From: an uncultured Spartobacteria bacterium
GTDB lineage: Bacteria; Verrucomicrobiota; Verrucomicrobiia; Chthoniobacterales; JAATET01
Direction of reading: 5' to 3'
Assembly (NCBI GenBank): GCA_937901895.1
Contig: CALGTD010000051.1
Location: forward strand, 1 to 50,687
DNA length: 50,687 bases
Shown: one piece after another, positions 33,402 through 41,546 of the stretch
Position numbering within the stretch: the first letter of the stretch is position 1
Layout: the number at the start of each line of letters is the position of its first letter
Notes under the pieces: generated by a model
Databases searched by the model: none
What the model saw: the letters and a program-made list of their open reading frames with translations, nothing else
Told to the model about the DNA's origin: nothing
Made by a program: the position numbers and the translations under genes

Positions 33402-36400
33402 ATGCGTTTGGTTGCTCGACTGCGACATTTTTTTGCGATTGTGGTGACCGCTGTCGTCGCTGGAGCAGAGACAGGACGTTCCGCAGAGAGCGGACTCGAT
33501 GCCGCGGAACCGATCGGGCCGTTTCTGGACGGCGTCTTTCCCTCGCAGGCACCCGGCGGAACGGGCGACTGGGGCTATGAGCGGGTGTTCCCCGGCATCG
33601 AGCCGAAGTTGATCACCTGCGCGCTGCCGGTGCCCGGAACGAACCGGATCCTCATCGTCGAAAAGCAGGGACGGATTCTGACCTTCGAGAACCGGCCGGA
33701 CGTCTCGTCGATGGAGCTGTTCCTCGATTACCGCGAGCAGACCTACAACAACAGCGATAGCGGCATGTCGCATCTGGTGTTTCACCCGGAATTCGGACAA
33801 CCGGACTCGCCAAACCGGGGCTACGTTTATGTCACCTACAAGTATTCGCCGGACGGAGACTCGGGTGACTGGAGTTACTGGCGGCTGTCGAGGTTCACGG
33901 TGCCGGACGGGACGCTCGCCGCGGATCCGGCCTCGGAGCTGATCCTCATCCAGTTGTTCGACCGGCACCAATGGCACGACTCGGGGTGCATGATGTTTGG
34001 TCCCGATGGCTTCCTCTATGTGGCCATCGGTGACGAAGGTGGTGCCGACGACCAGTTCGACGCCTCGCAGAAGATCGACGACCGGTTGTTCTCCGGAATG
34101 CTGCGGATCGATGTCGATCAGGACCCGGAGCGAAGCCACCCCATCCGGCGCCAGCCGCGCCAGACTCCAGGGATTCCCGAGGGATGGCCACCGAGCTTCA
34201 CGGCCAACTACTTCATCCCGAACGACAATCCCTGGGTGAGCGAGGACGGCAGCGTGCTCGAGGAATTTTATGCGATCGGGCTGCGCAGCCCGTATCGGTT
34301 CGCGCGCGATCCGGTGACCGGGCGGGTATGGATTGGCGACGTCGGCGAGGCGCATCGCGAGGAGGTGAGCGAGCTGGTCAAGGGAGGAAACTTCGAGTGG
34401 TCCTTCAAGGAAGGCACAGTGGATGGCCCGAAACCGATGCCGGAGCCGCTGATCGGAACCCGGCAGCCGCCGCTATGGGATTACCCTCGCAGCGAGGGGT
34501 TCGCAATCATTCTGGGCTTCTTCTATCACGGCACGGAGCACCCCGATCTCCGCGGAAAGTGCCTCGCCGCGGACTATGTCAGCGGCAAGGTCTGGGCGAT
34601 CGCTCCCGGAGAAGGTGGAAAGCCGGCTCCCGTGGAACATCTCGTGACCCTCTCCTCCCCCGGAACCGGCACCCGCGGCACGACGGCGCATCTGCAGCTG
34701 CCGGACGGAGAACCGTTGATCATCAAGTTCACGGAGGGCGAGATCGCGCAGTTTTTCAAACTCACCCGCACGGGAGTGACCATTCCCGATCCACCGCTGC
34801 TGCTGAGCGAGACCGGCGCGTTCACGAACCTCCAGACCCTGGAGCCGCGCGCGGGCCTGGTTCCCTACACCGTGAACGCACCGCTTTGGTCGGATGGTGC
34901 GGCCAAACGACGATGGCTGGCCGTGCCGAACGACGGGACGTCCGGCGGACAGAAAATCGGATTTTCCGCGGAGAGCGACTGGCAGTTTCCGCCGGGAACC
35001 GTGTTTGTGAAACATTTCGAGCTGCCGGTGGATGAGAAGGCCCCCTCCGTCGTGCGGAAGCTCGAGACGCGCTTCCTCGTGATGAGCGCCACCGGCGAGC
35101 CCTATGGCGTGACGTATCGGTGGCGCGAGGACGGAAGCGATGCGGACCTGCTTCCTGCGGGCGCGGAGGACACGATCTGGATTGCGCTGGCCGATGGCGG
35201 AACCCGTGAGCAGGTGTGGCAGTATCCGAATCGCACCGACTGCATGACGTGCCACAACGGCGCCGCCAACCACGTCCTCGGCGTGAAGACGCACCAACTC
35301 AACGGGGACATGGTCTATCCGAAAACCGGACGCACGGCGAACCAGCTCGCGACCCTCGCGCACATCGGGCTCCTCGACGAGGGATACCGGACCGAACACC
35401 TGCCGTATTACCTGCGCGCGCGGGCAATCAACGACATTTCCGCCCCCCTCGAGACGCGGGTGCGCAGTTACATCGACTCGAATTGCGCACAGTGCCACCG
35501 CCCGGGTGGCGTGCGGGCAAACTTCGACGCGCGGTTCACCACTCCGCTCGAGGCGCAGGGCCTGCTCCGCGGCAAGCTCGATGCGGCATTCACCGGCGAA
35601 CCGGAGTCGGTGATCCAGCCGGGCGATCCCGCGCACTCGGTGGCGTATTTGCGCACAAATCGAATCGGCAACGGACAGATGCCCCCGATTGCGAAAAACC
35701 TCGTCGATGCGCAGGCGGCGGAAGTCATCCGGGAGTGGATCGAATCGCTGAAGGACGGTCCGACGGTGACCCTGGAATCGCGTGGATTCAACGAAGCCGG
35801 CGAGGCCTTCCTGGGCATCACCTTCAGCCATTCCGTGACGAATTTCGACGCATCCGATCTGCGCGTGCGCGGAGGTGAGGTCGTCGAGTTCAGCGGCGGC
35901 GGAAACTCCTACGCCGTGCGCCTGCGACCGGCGACGACGGCGCCGATGACCGTGCGCGTCCCCGCGGGAGCCGCGTTCGCCAACGGCCTTCCGAACTACG
36001 CCTCAGCCAGATTGGAAATCGAGGCTGTTTCGACCGACCTCGTGACGTGGCTGAAGTTCGATGCCACCACGGGTGGGACGGCGGTGGATTCCTCCAGCTT
36101 CCGCGACGACGGAGCCGTTTCAGGGACGACGGAGTGGACGGACGGGTATATTGCCGGCGCGTTGGAATTTGCCGGCGGCCGCGTGACGATTCCGAACCAC
36201 GTCGGCGACGACTTCACGATCTCGTTCTGGATACGGACGGACGAGCCGTTCCCCACGACGGATCTGCCGGTGGAGGGCGCGACCCTGTTCTTCTCGGATG
36301 CGCCGTTTGCCGCGGAGGAATTCCTCGTTGCAGGAACACGAAGCCCGGGCGGCGTGAACCGCGTCAATTTCCAGACAGGTTCCACGGAGACCGGCAACCG

Positions 36401-37088
36401 CGTCATCCTGCAGGGCGGACGACCGGTGACCGTCGGCGAGTGGACGCATGTGGCGGTGCGCCGCATCAAGTCGATTCGCGAGATGAAACTCTACGTGAAT
36501 GGCCAGCCCGATGGATTCGTGATCGGAGGCGGAGAGGACCTCACCCTGAGCCCGGGCATCGAGATCGGCGGGACGGCGGCGGGAGCTTCCCTGCCATTTC
36601 ACGGCGCTCTGGATCAGGTGCGCATTTTCCGGCGCGCGTTGCCGGATGCGGAGATCGCGGCGCTCGCACGGGAGACCTACGGGGACACCGTGACTCCGGT
36701 CGATCGCTGGTTCCGCGAGAATCTGCCGGGCCTCACCCATCTCCACGAAACGTGGCTCGATCCGGACGGGGACGGCCTCGACAACGGCGGCGAGTTTTCG
36801 TTCGGGACGAACCCGCTCGCCCTCGATGCACCACCGGTCGTTCTCGCAGCGGACGGCGGTGACGGACTGTCGCTGTCCTTCCCGGTCCGGGACGGGCTGG
36901 AATACGATGTCCTTCTCTCGTTCGACCTCGTGAGCTGGCAGGCCGCGGGCTCCCGATTCGTCCATCTCTCGGACACTCCGGGCTCGACTCCGGACTACCG
37001 CATGCGGTTGGGGACATTCGTTCCCGGGGATGACGATCCTCAAGACGCCGCGTTTCTGCGGGTCGTGCCACGCGGCGAGATTCCCTGA
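33402..37088 (+). CDS. Secreted GSDH-like / dihaem cytochrome c / LamG fusion protein
   Basis: 1228 residues from the ATG at 33402, which gives a signal peptide (RLRHFFAIVVTAVVAGAE). Residues about 45-430 match the glucose/sorbosone dehydrogenase beta-propeller family, often PQQ-dependent: NRILIVEKQGRILTFEN, DSGMSHLVFHPEFG, HDSGCMMFGPDGFLYVAIGDEG, GLRSPYRFARDP and GDVGEAHREEV. Residues about 450-790 hold a cytochrome-like region with two c-type haem motifs, CMTCH (Cys614) and CAQCH (Cys695). Residues about 880-1100 form a LamG-like concanavalin fold (VTWLKFDATTGG, ISFWIRTD, GEWTHVAVRRI). A DPDGDGLDNGGEF calcium-binding loop follows. It probably oxidises a sugar outside the cytoplasm and passes electrons to its own haems. 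Substrate is unknown. Confidence 0.87.
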   Translation: MRLVARLRHFFAIVVTAVVAGAETGRSAESGLDAAEPIGPFLDGVFPSQAPGGTGDWGYERVFPGIEPKLITCALPVPGTNRILIVEKQGRILTFENRPDVSSMELFLDYREQTYNNSDSGMSHLVFHPEFGQPDSPNRGYVYVTYKYSPDGDSGDWSYWRLSRFTVPDGTLAADPASELILIQLFDRHQWHDSGCMMFGPDGFLYVAIGDEGGADDQFDASQKIDDRLFSGMLRIDVDQDPERSHPIRRQPRQTPGIPEGWPPSFTANYFIPNDNPWVSEDGSVLEEFYAIGLRSPYRFARDPVTGRVWIGDVGEAHREEVSELVKGGNFEWSFKEGTVDGPKPMPEPLIGTRQPPLWDYPRSEGFAIILGFFYHGTEHPDLRGKCLAADYVSGKVWAIAPGEGGKPAPVEHLVTLSSPGTGTRGTTAHLQLPDGEPLIIKFTEGEIAQFFKLTRTGVTIPDPPLLLSETGAFTNLQTLEPRAGLVPYTVNAPLWSDGAAKRRWLAVPNDGTSGGQKIGFSAESDWQFPPGTVFVKHFELPVDEKAPSVVRKLETRFLVMSATGEPYGVTYRWREDGSDADLLPAGAEDTIWIALADGGTREQVWQYPNRTDCMTCHNGAANHVLGVKTHQLNGDMVYPKTGRTANQLATLAHIGLLDEGYRTEHLPYYLRARAINDISAPLETRVRSYIDSNCAQCHRPGGVRANFDARFTTPLEAQGLLRGKLDAAFTGEPESVIQPGDPAHSVAYLRTNRIGNGQMPPIAKNLVDAQAAEVIREWIESLKDGPTVTLESRGFNEAGEAFLGITFSHSVTNFDASDLRVRGGEVVEFSGGGNSYAVRLRPATTAPMTVRVPAGAAFANGLPNYASARLEIEAVSTDLVTWLKFDATTGGTAVDSSSFRDDGAVSGTTEWTDGYIAGALEFAGGRVTIPNHVGDDFTISFWIRTDEPFPTTDLPVEGATLFFSDAPFAAEEFLVAGTRSPGGVNRVNFQTGSTETGNRVILQGGRPVTVGEWTHVAVRRIKSIREMKLYVNGQPDGFVIGGGEDLTLSPGIEIGGTAAGASLPFHGALDQVRIFRRALPDAEIAALARETYGDTVTPVDRWFRENLPGLTHLHETWLDPDGDGLDNGGEFSFGTNPLALDAPPVVLAADGGDGLSLSFPVRDGLEYDVLLSFDLVSWQAAGSRFVHLSDTPGSTPDYRMRLGTFVPGDDDPQDAAFLRVVPRGEIP

Positions 37089-37135
37089 GGACGATCGCGG
37101 GTTGCGCTGCCGACGACGATTGCACAAGCTGCGAA

Positions 37136-38158
37136 ATGGCCGGCCCGACGTCGAACCGCCTTGTGCTCGCATCGCTCCGGCTGCTGGTGCGCGTCGCGGC
37201 ATTGTTTGCGATCCTCGTTGCGATCGCATGGGTGGTCGCGTGGCTCGTGCTCTGCCAGCCGGTCTTTTCCACGAACCCTCGATCGGCGACGAAAGTGGAT
37301 CCCGCCGGTCTCGAGCGGCATGTGCGAATGCTGTCGGAGGAGCTTTCCCCGCGCAGCTATGTAAACGCGCCAAATCTCGACCGCTGCGCGGAATACGTCG
37401 CGTCGGAATTTCAGAAACGCGGAGCGACGGTGGAGATCCAGGAATACTCCCTCGGTGGCAGGCGGTTTCGAAATGTCATTGGCAGATTCGGCGACGGGCG
37501 CGACGGCCTCTGGGTCGTGGGTGCGCACTACGACGCCTTCGGCGAAACGCCGGGCGCCGATGACAACGCAAGCGGGGTGGCAGGGTTGATCGAACTCGCC
37601 GGCCTTCTCGGCTCCGTGCAGACGCCGCCGGACGTCGAGCTCGTTGCCTATTGCCTCGAGGAGCCGCCGTTTTTCCGATCGCCCTACATGGGCAGCGCGA
37701 TCCACGCCTGGCAGCTCCACGAGCAACGCGTCGAGGTGCGGGGCGTCGTCGTGCTGGAAATGATCGGATACTTCGACGACGCGTGGATGTCGCAGGACTA
37801 TCCAATCTCCCTTCTACGCGCGCTTTATCCGAGTCGCGGAAATTTCATCGGTCTGGTGGGCCAATTGGACCAGCGGACGTTCGTGCGGGATTTCAAACGC
37901 CGGATGAAAGGCCTCACCAATCTTCCGGTCCATTCGATCAATGCCCCCTTGCGCCTCGCAGCCATCAACCTTTCCGACCATACGAACTACTGGCAATATG
38001 GCTGGCCGGCGCTGATGGTCACCGACACGGCGTTTTACCGGAACGAGGCCTACCATACCGATGGCGATACCTGGGATCGGCTCGACTACCGGCGCATGGC
38101 AGACGTGGTCACCATGGTGTTCGGGGCGCTCGTTTCCGACAAACCGGTGCGCCGGTAG
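37136..38158 (+). CDS. Membrane-anchored M28 family metallopeptidase
   Basis: 340 residues. An N-terminal membrane helix at about residues 14-40 (LLVRVAALFAILVAIAWVVAWLV in two parts) anchors an exported M28 domain. Zinc-ligand regions are visible: GAHYDAFGETPGADDNASGV (His and Asp ligands), the catalytic Glu in YCLEEPPFF, Asp/Glu in VVVLEMIGYFDD, and the late ligand His in NEAYHTDGDTWDRLDY. M28 enzymes are aminopeptidases or glutaminyl cyclase-like hydrolases that use two zinc ions. It starts 47 bases after the large GSDH-cytochrome gene on the same strand, so it may be co-transcribed, although a functional link is not evident. Confidence 0.88.
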   Translation: MAGPTSNRLVLASLRLLVRVAALFAILVAIAWVVAWLVLCQPVFSTNPRSATKVDPAGLERHVRMLSEELSPRSYVNAPNLDRCAEYVASEFQKRGATVEIQEYSLGGRRFRNVIGRFGDGRDGLWVVGAHYDAFGETPGADDNASGVAGLIELAGLLGSVQTPPDVELVAYCLEEPPFFRSPYMGSAIHAWQLHEQRVEVRGVVVLEMIGYFDDAWMSQDYPISLLRALYPSRGNFIGLVGQLDQRTFVRDFKRRMKGLTNLPVHSINAPLRLAAINLSDHTNYWQYGWPALMVTDTAFYRNEAYHTDGDTWDRLDYRRMADVVTMVFGALVSDKPVRR

Positions 38159-38264
38159 GGCTCGGACCCTTTAGGCATCCGGCTCCGGAGTTTCCGGGTT
38201 CGCCGTTTCGGAGTGAAAATCTTTTCGGCAGTGCGACGGGGCGCGCTACAGTATCGAGGCCTTC

Positions 38265-38930
38265 ATGTCCGCCTCCGTCTCATCGCCCCACGCTCCTTCG
38301 GAGCGCCTGCAGACTCCCGCCGAGGAGAAGGCGAACTTCTGGAGTTCCGCCGCGGGCCTGCTGCTGGCGGTGGGCGGACTGCCCGTGCTCGCGGGTCTGA
38401 CGCTGGCCAGCGACGACGATCTCGCGCAACTTGGCGCCGCGGCGTTCGGCGTCACGCTTGTCGCGATGTATGCGATCTCCGCGGTCTACCACGCACTCCC
38501 GCAGGGACCGCGGAAAGTGAAGGCGCGGCTGGCGGACCGCATCTCGATCTACGCGCTCATCGCAGGAACCTACTCGCCATTTGCACTCGGGCCGCTGCGG
38601 GACGCGGGAGGAATCTGGCTGTTTGCGCTCCAATGGATAATGGCACTTGGCGGCGCGGCGTTTGTCCTTCTCGGAGGCATCCGGCTGCGCCGGATCTCGA
38701 TCGGCCTGTATCTCGCAATGGGCTGGCTGGGGATTTTGTTCCTCCCGGCGTTTCTCCAGAAGATGTCGTCGGAGGGTCTGTTCTGGCTGCTTGCCGGCGG
38801 GATCGTCTACACGGCGGGCGTCCCCTTTTACATGGCAAAGCGACTGCCATTCAGCCACCTCGCGTGGCACGTCATGGTGATCGGGGGATCTGCATGCCAC
38901 TTTCTCGCGGTGCTCGTCACCCTGCGCTGA
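38265..38930 (+). CDS. Haemolysin III / PAQR family membrane protein
   Basis: 221 residues with seven hydrophobic segments. PAQR signature residues are present: SAVYHALP (Ser and His in the second helix), DRISIYALIAGTYSPF (Asp), and FSHLAWHVMVIGGSACHFLAV, with the two family His residues in the last helix. These Ser/Asp/His residues bind zinc in adiponectin-receptor relatives, which act as ceramidase-like hydrolases. The bacterial members are called haemolysin III or YqfA, and most are probably not toxins. It lies alone between the M28 gene and a convergent response regulator gene, nine bases from the latter's stop. Confidence 0.92.
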   Translation: MSASVSSPHAPSERLQTPAEEKANFWSSAAGLLLAVGGLPVLAGLTLASDDDLAQLGAAAFGVTLVAMYAISAVYHALPQGPRKVKARLADRISIYALIAGTYSPFALGPLRDAGGIWLFALQWIMALGGAAFVLLGGIRLRRISIGLYLAMGWLGILFLPAFLQKMSSEGLFWLLAGGIVYTAGVPFYMAKRLPFSHLAWHVMVIGGSACHFLAVLVTLR

Positions 38931-38939
38931 CCGCGACGG

Positions 38940-39311
38940 TTACCCGCAGTGCTCGGCGACACATTTCTCGATCGTTTCCACGCTCACGGGCTTTGCGATG
39001 AAGGGATAGCCGCCGATGTGGGTTTCCTTCTGCGCCTCCCGTGGTGAAACGATGGCGGTAAGAAAGACGACCGGGATTCCCGTCAGTTCGGGGTCCGCCT
39101 CGATCTGCGTCGCCACGTCGCCGCCGTCGATGTCGGGCATCACGACATCGAGAAAAATGATGTCCGGCTTGAAATAGCGGGCGGTCTCCACCGCCTTGCG
39201 ACCTTCGTTGACCTCCTCTACAACAAACCGCCCCGTGCTTTCGAGCGTGAGACGGAGCAATCGGGTGAAAGCGGACTCGTCGTCCACGATGAGAATGCGT
39301 TTTTGGTTCAT
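38940..39311 (-). CDS. Single-domain response regulator
   Basis: 123 residues, a receiver domain only. Acidic pocket Asp10/Asp11 in LIVDDE, phosphorylation site Asp55 in IIFLDVVMP, conserved Thr in VVFLTAI and Lys in FIAKPVS. There is no DNA-binding or enzyme domain, so output must be by protein contact or phosphotransfer, as in CheY. Its ATG overlaps the stop of the histidine kinase gene (ATGA), so translation is coupled and the kinase is the natural phosphodonor. Signal and target are not identifiable. Confidence 0.93.
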   Translation of the reverse strand: MNQKRILIVDDESAFTRLLRLTLESTGRFVVEEVNEGRKAVETARYFKPDIIFLDVVMPDIDGGDVATQIEADPELTGIPVVFLTAIVSPREAQKETHIGGYPFIAKPVSVETIEKCVAEHCG

Positions 39312-40942
39312 GGCTGCTGGGTGGTTCGAAAAGTAACGGTCGCGACCGCGCCGCCGGATTGCCCGTTCCGGATCGAAACCGCGCCGCGCTGGAGATTCAT
39401 GATCGAGCGCACAATGCTCATGCCGAGGCCGGTTCCCTTTCCCGCCGTCTTCGTGGTGACAAAGGGTTCGAAAATCCGGTCGAGCACTTCCGGGGGGATG
39501 CCGCAGCCGGTGTCGGAGATTTCAACGACCACAATCTCCTCGCCCGGTCGGAAACCGGTCGACACATGATCGATGGATGCCTGCTCCGTTTGCGCGCGCA
39601 CCGTCAGAACGCCGCCCTCGGGCATGGCATGCAGGGCATTTGTGATCAGGTTCACGAAGACCTGGCAGGTCTTGACGCGGTCGGCGAGCACCGCCGGAAG
39701 CCCTTCGGCATCGAGTTCGATCTGGTGCCCGGCCTTGCGGATCTCCCCTCGCACCAGACGCAGCGCGGTGCGGATGATCGTCGCGAGGTCACACGGCTGA
39801 AGCTCGATCTTCCGGGGCGCGGAGAAATCCAGCATGCCCTTGATGACGCTGTCGGCACGTCCCACCGCATCCGCGAACTCCTTCAGCACATTCAGGGTCA
39901 TCTCGTCGCCGGCATGTCGCGTGCGCAGAAACTCGATGCCCATCGACAGGATCGCGAGCGGGTTCTTCACCTCGTGCGCAACACCGGCGGCAAGGCGGCC
40001 GATCGACTTCAATTTCTCCGCTTCGATGAGCTGAAGTTGCACGCTGCTCAGCTCGGCGTGGGCACGCTGGAGGTTTCCGAGCGCATCCGTCAGGTTGAGA
40101 TTCGCCTCCGCCAGCCGGGTTCGCTCCTCGTCGAGCGCCATTTCCAGGCGCTTGAGCGGAGTGACGTCTCGCGTGATGCCGAATGTGCCGACCACGCGGC
40201 CGTTACGGTCCTCGAGCGGGAGTTTCGTGGAACTCAGCCACACCTCGGAGCCATCGGGTAAAGTGCGTCTCGCAACCTTGCCGACGATCGGGGTTCGGGT
40301 CTCCATCACACGGCGCTCGTCCCGCAGCGTTTCCTCGGCCTGCCCGGGGGGATAGATCGCCGAATCCGTTTCGCCGATCAGCGCCATGGGGTCGTGGAAT
40401 CCATGCGCCTCCGCCACCGCGCGGCTTACACGGACGAAGCGCGACTCGCGATCCTTGAAGTAAATCCGGTCGGGCACATGATCGAGCAGCGTTCGAAAAA
40501 AATCGCTGTCCTGCCGCAAGTCCCGGATCTCCCGTGAGCGCGCCAGCGACCATCGGATGGACCGCTCCAGAGTCGGCGGCTCAAGTCTCTCGATCACGAG
40601 ATAATCCTGCGCGCCAAGCTGCATTGCCCGACGTTCGGCGCCCGCGTCGGCGATGTCCGCGATCACGATGACCGGCAACCTCGTCGCGGACACCAGCCGA
40701 TCGGCGAGCATCTCGATTCCACGAACCGGATTCCCCGCGATCCTCGCGAGCACGAGGTCCGCTCCATCCGAAGCCAGTGCCTCCCCTCCTCCGTCGGGGT
40801 CGGAGAACTCCCCCGCGATCCGGATTTCCGTTCCGGAAAGACGATCGAGCAGACGTCGCAAACGGTCGCACTCAGGACCGACGACGATCAAGCGGACACC
40901 GGGTGACTCGGTGGAGGGACGGACATCCGGGGAGAGCGTCAC
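39308..40942 (-). CDS. PAS-domain sensor histidine kinase with degenerate receiver domain
   Basis: 544 residues from a GTG start, with no membrane segment, so it is cytoplasmic. Residues about 15-140 form a receiver-like fold (VRLIVVGPECDRL, PVIVIADIADAG, MQLGAQDYLV) in which the phospho-acceptor position reads LVLARIAG instead of an Asp and the usual Lys is missing, so it should not be phosphorylated. A PAS domain follows at about 148-270 (LDHVPDRIYFKDRESRFVRV, VGTFGITRDVTPLK). Next are a coiled linker, the HisKA H-box in AAGVAHEVKNPLAIL, and an ATPase domain with FVNLITNALHAM, EISDTGCGIPP and GKGTGLGMSIV. It should phosphorylate the response regulator encoded in the overlapping downstream gene. 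Confidence 0.92.
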   Translation of the reverse strand: MTLSPDVRPSTESPGVRLIVVGPECDRLRRLLDRLSGTEIRIAGEFSDPDGGGEALASDGADLVLARIAGNPVRGIEMLADRLVSATRLPVIVIADIADAGAERRAMQLGAQDYLVIERLEPPTLERSIRWSLARSREIRDLRQDSDFFRTLLDHVPDRIYFKDRESRFVRVSRAVAEAHGFHDPMALIGETDSAIYPPGQAEETLRDERRVMETRTPIVGKVARRTLPDGSEVWLSSTKLPLEDRNGRVVGTFGITRDVTPLKRLEMALDEERTRLAEANLNLTDALGNLQRAHAELSSVQLQLIEAEKLKSIGRLAAGVAHEVKNPLAILSMGIEFLRTRHAGDEMTLNVLKEFADAVGRADSVIKGMLDFSAPRKIELQPCDLATIIRTALRLVRGEIRKAGHQIELDAEGLPAVLADRVKTCQVFVNLITNALHAMPEGGVLTVRAQTEQASIDHVSTGFRPGEEIVVVEISDTGCGIPPEVLDRIFEPFVTTKTAGKGTGLGMSIVRSIMNLQRGAVSIRNGQSGGAVATVTFRTTQQP

Positions 40943-40993
40943 ATCCGGAATATCGCACCCTCCCCGGGAGGGTGCGAGGAAAAGCCGGAACGG

Positions 40994-41443
40994 TCAGTGC
41001 ACCTTGAGGAGCTCGACCTCGAAGACGAGCGTCTCGTTCGGACCGATCACGCCGGGCACCCCGCGCTCGCCGTAGGCAAGGTTGGACGGGATGGCAAAGC
41101 GATACTTGGCACCCTCCTTCATGAGCTGCACGCCCTCGGTCCAGCCGGGGATCACGGCATTGAGCGGAAACGTCGCGGGCCTGCCACGTTTGTAGGAACT
41201 GTCGAATTCCGTGCCATCGATGAGCGTGCCCTTGTAATGCACCTCGACGGTGTCGGTCGCCTTCGGGCTCTTTCCGTTCCCCTCCTGAAGCACCTCGTAT
41301 TGGAGCCCGGATGCGGTCGTCTTCACGCCTTCGCGCTTTGCGTTTTCTTCGAGATACTGACGGCCTTTGTCGGGAGTGGTTTGGGCTTGTGAAGACATCG
41401 CGCCCAGCATGACCGCGGTGAAGAGGAGTGAAAGAAATTTCAT
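40994..41443 (-). CDS. FKBP-type peptidyl-prolyl cis-trans isomerase, exported
   Basis: 149 residues from the ATG at 41443, which gives a signal peptide (MKFLSLLFTAVMLGAMSSQA). The FKBP domain fills residues about 45-148: LQYEVLQEGNG, DTVEVHYKGTLIDGTEFDSSY, FPLNAVIPGWTEGVQLMKEG, YRFAIPSNLAYGERGVPG and LVFEVELLKVH. These contain the usual active-site residues (Tyr, Asp, Phe, Ile, Trp, Tyr). It speeds proline isomerisation during folding of exported proteins. A longer frame to 41578 is not supported. It is 103 bases downstream of the helicase gene on the same strand. Confidence 0.93.
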   Translation of the reverse strand: MKFLSLLFTAVMLGAMSSQAQTTPDKGRQYLEENAKREGVKTTASGLQYEVLQEGNGKSPKATDTVEVHYKGTLIDGTEFDSSYKRGRPATFPLNAVIPGWTEGVQLMKEGAKYRFAIPSNLAYGERGVPGVIGPNETLVFEVELLKVH

Positions 41444-41546
41444 GCCGCCAGCTGTAAGGCATCCTCCGGAAATTGTCCAACGACTCGGGCTTTTCATCGC
41501 GGCGGGCGGAACTCTCGGCGATTGGGACGCCACGAACAGCCACCGG

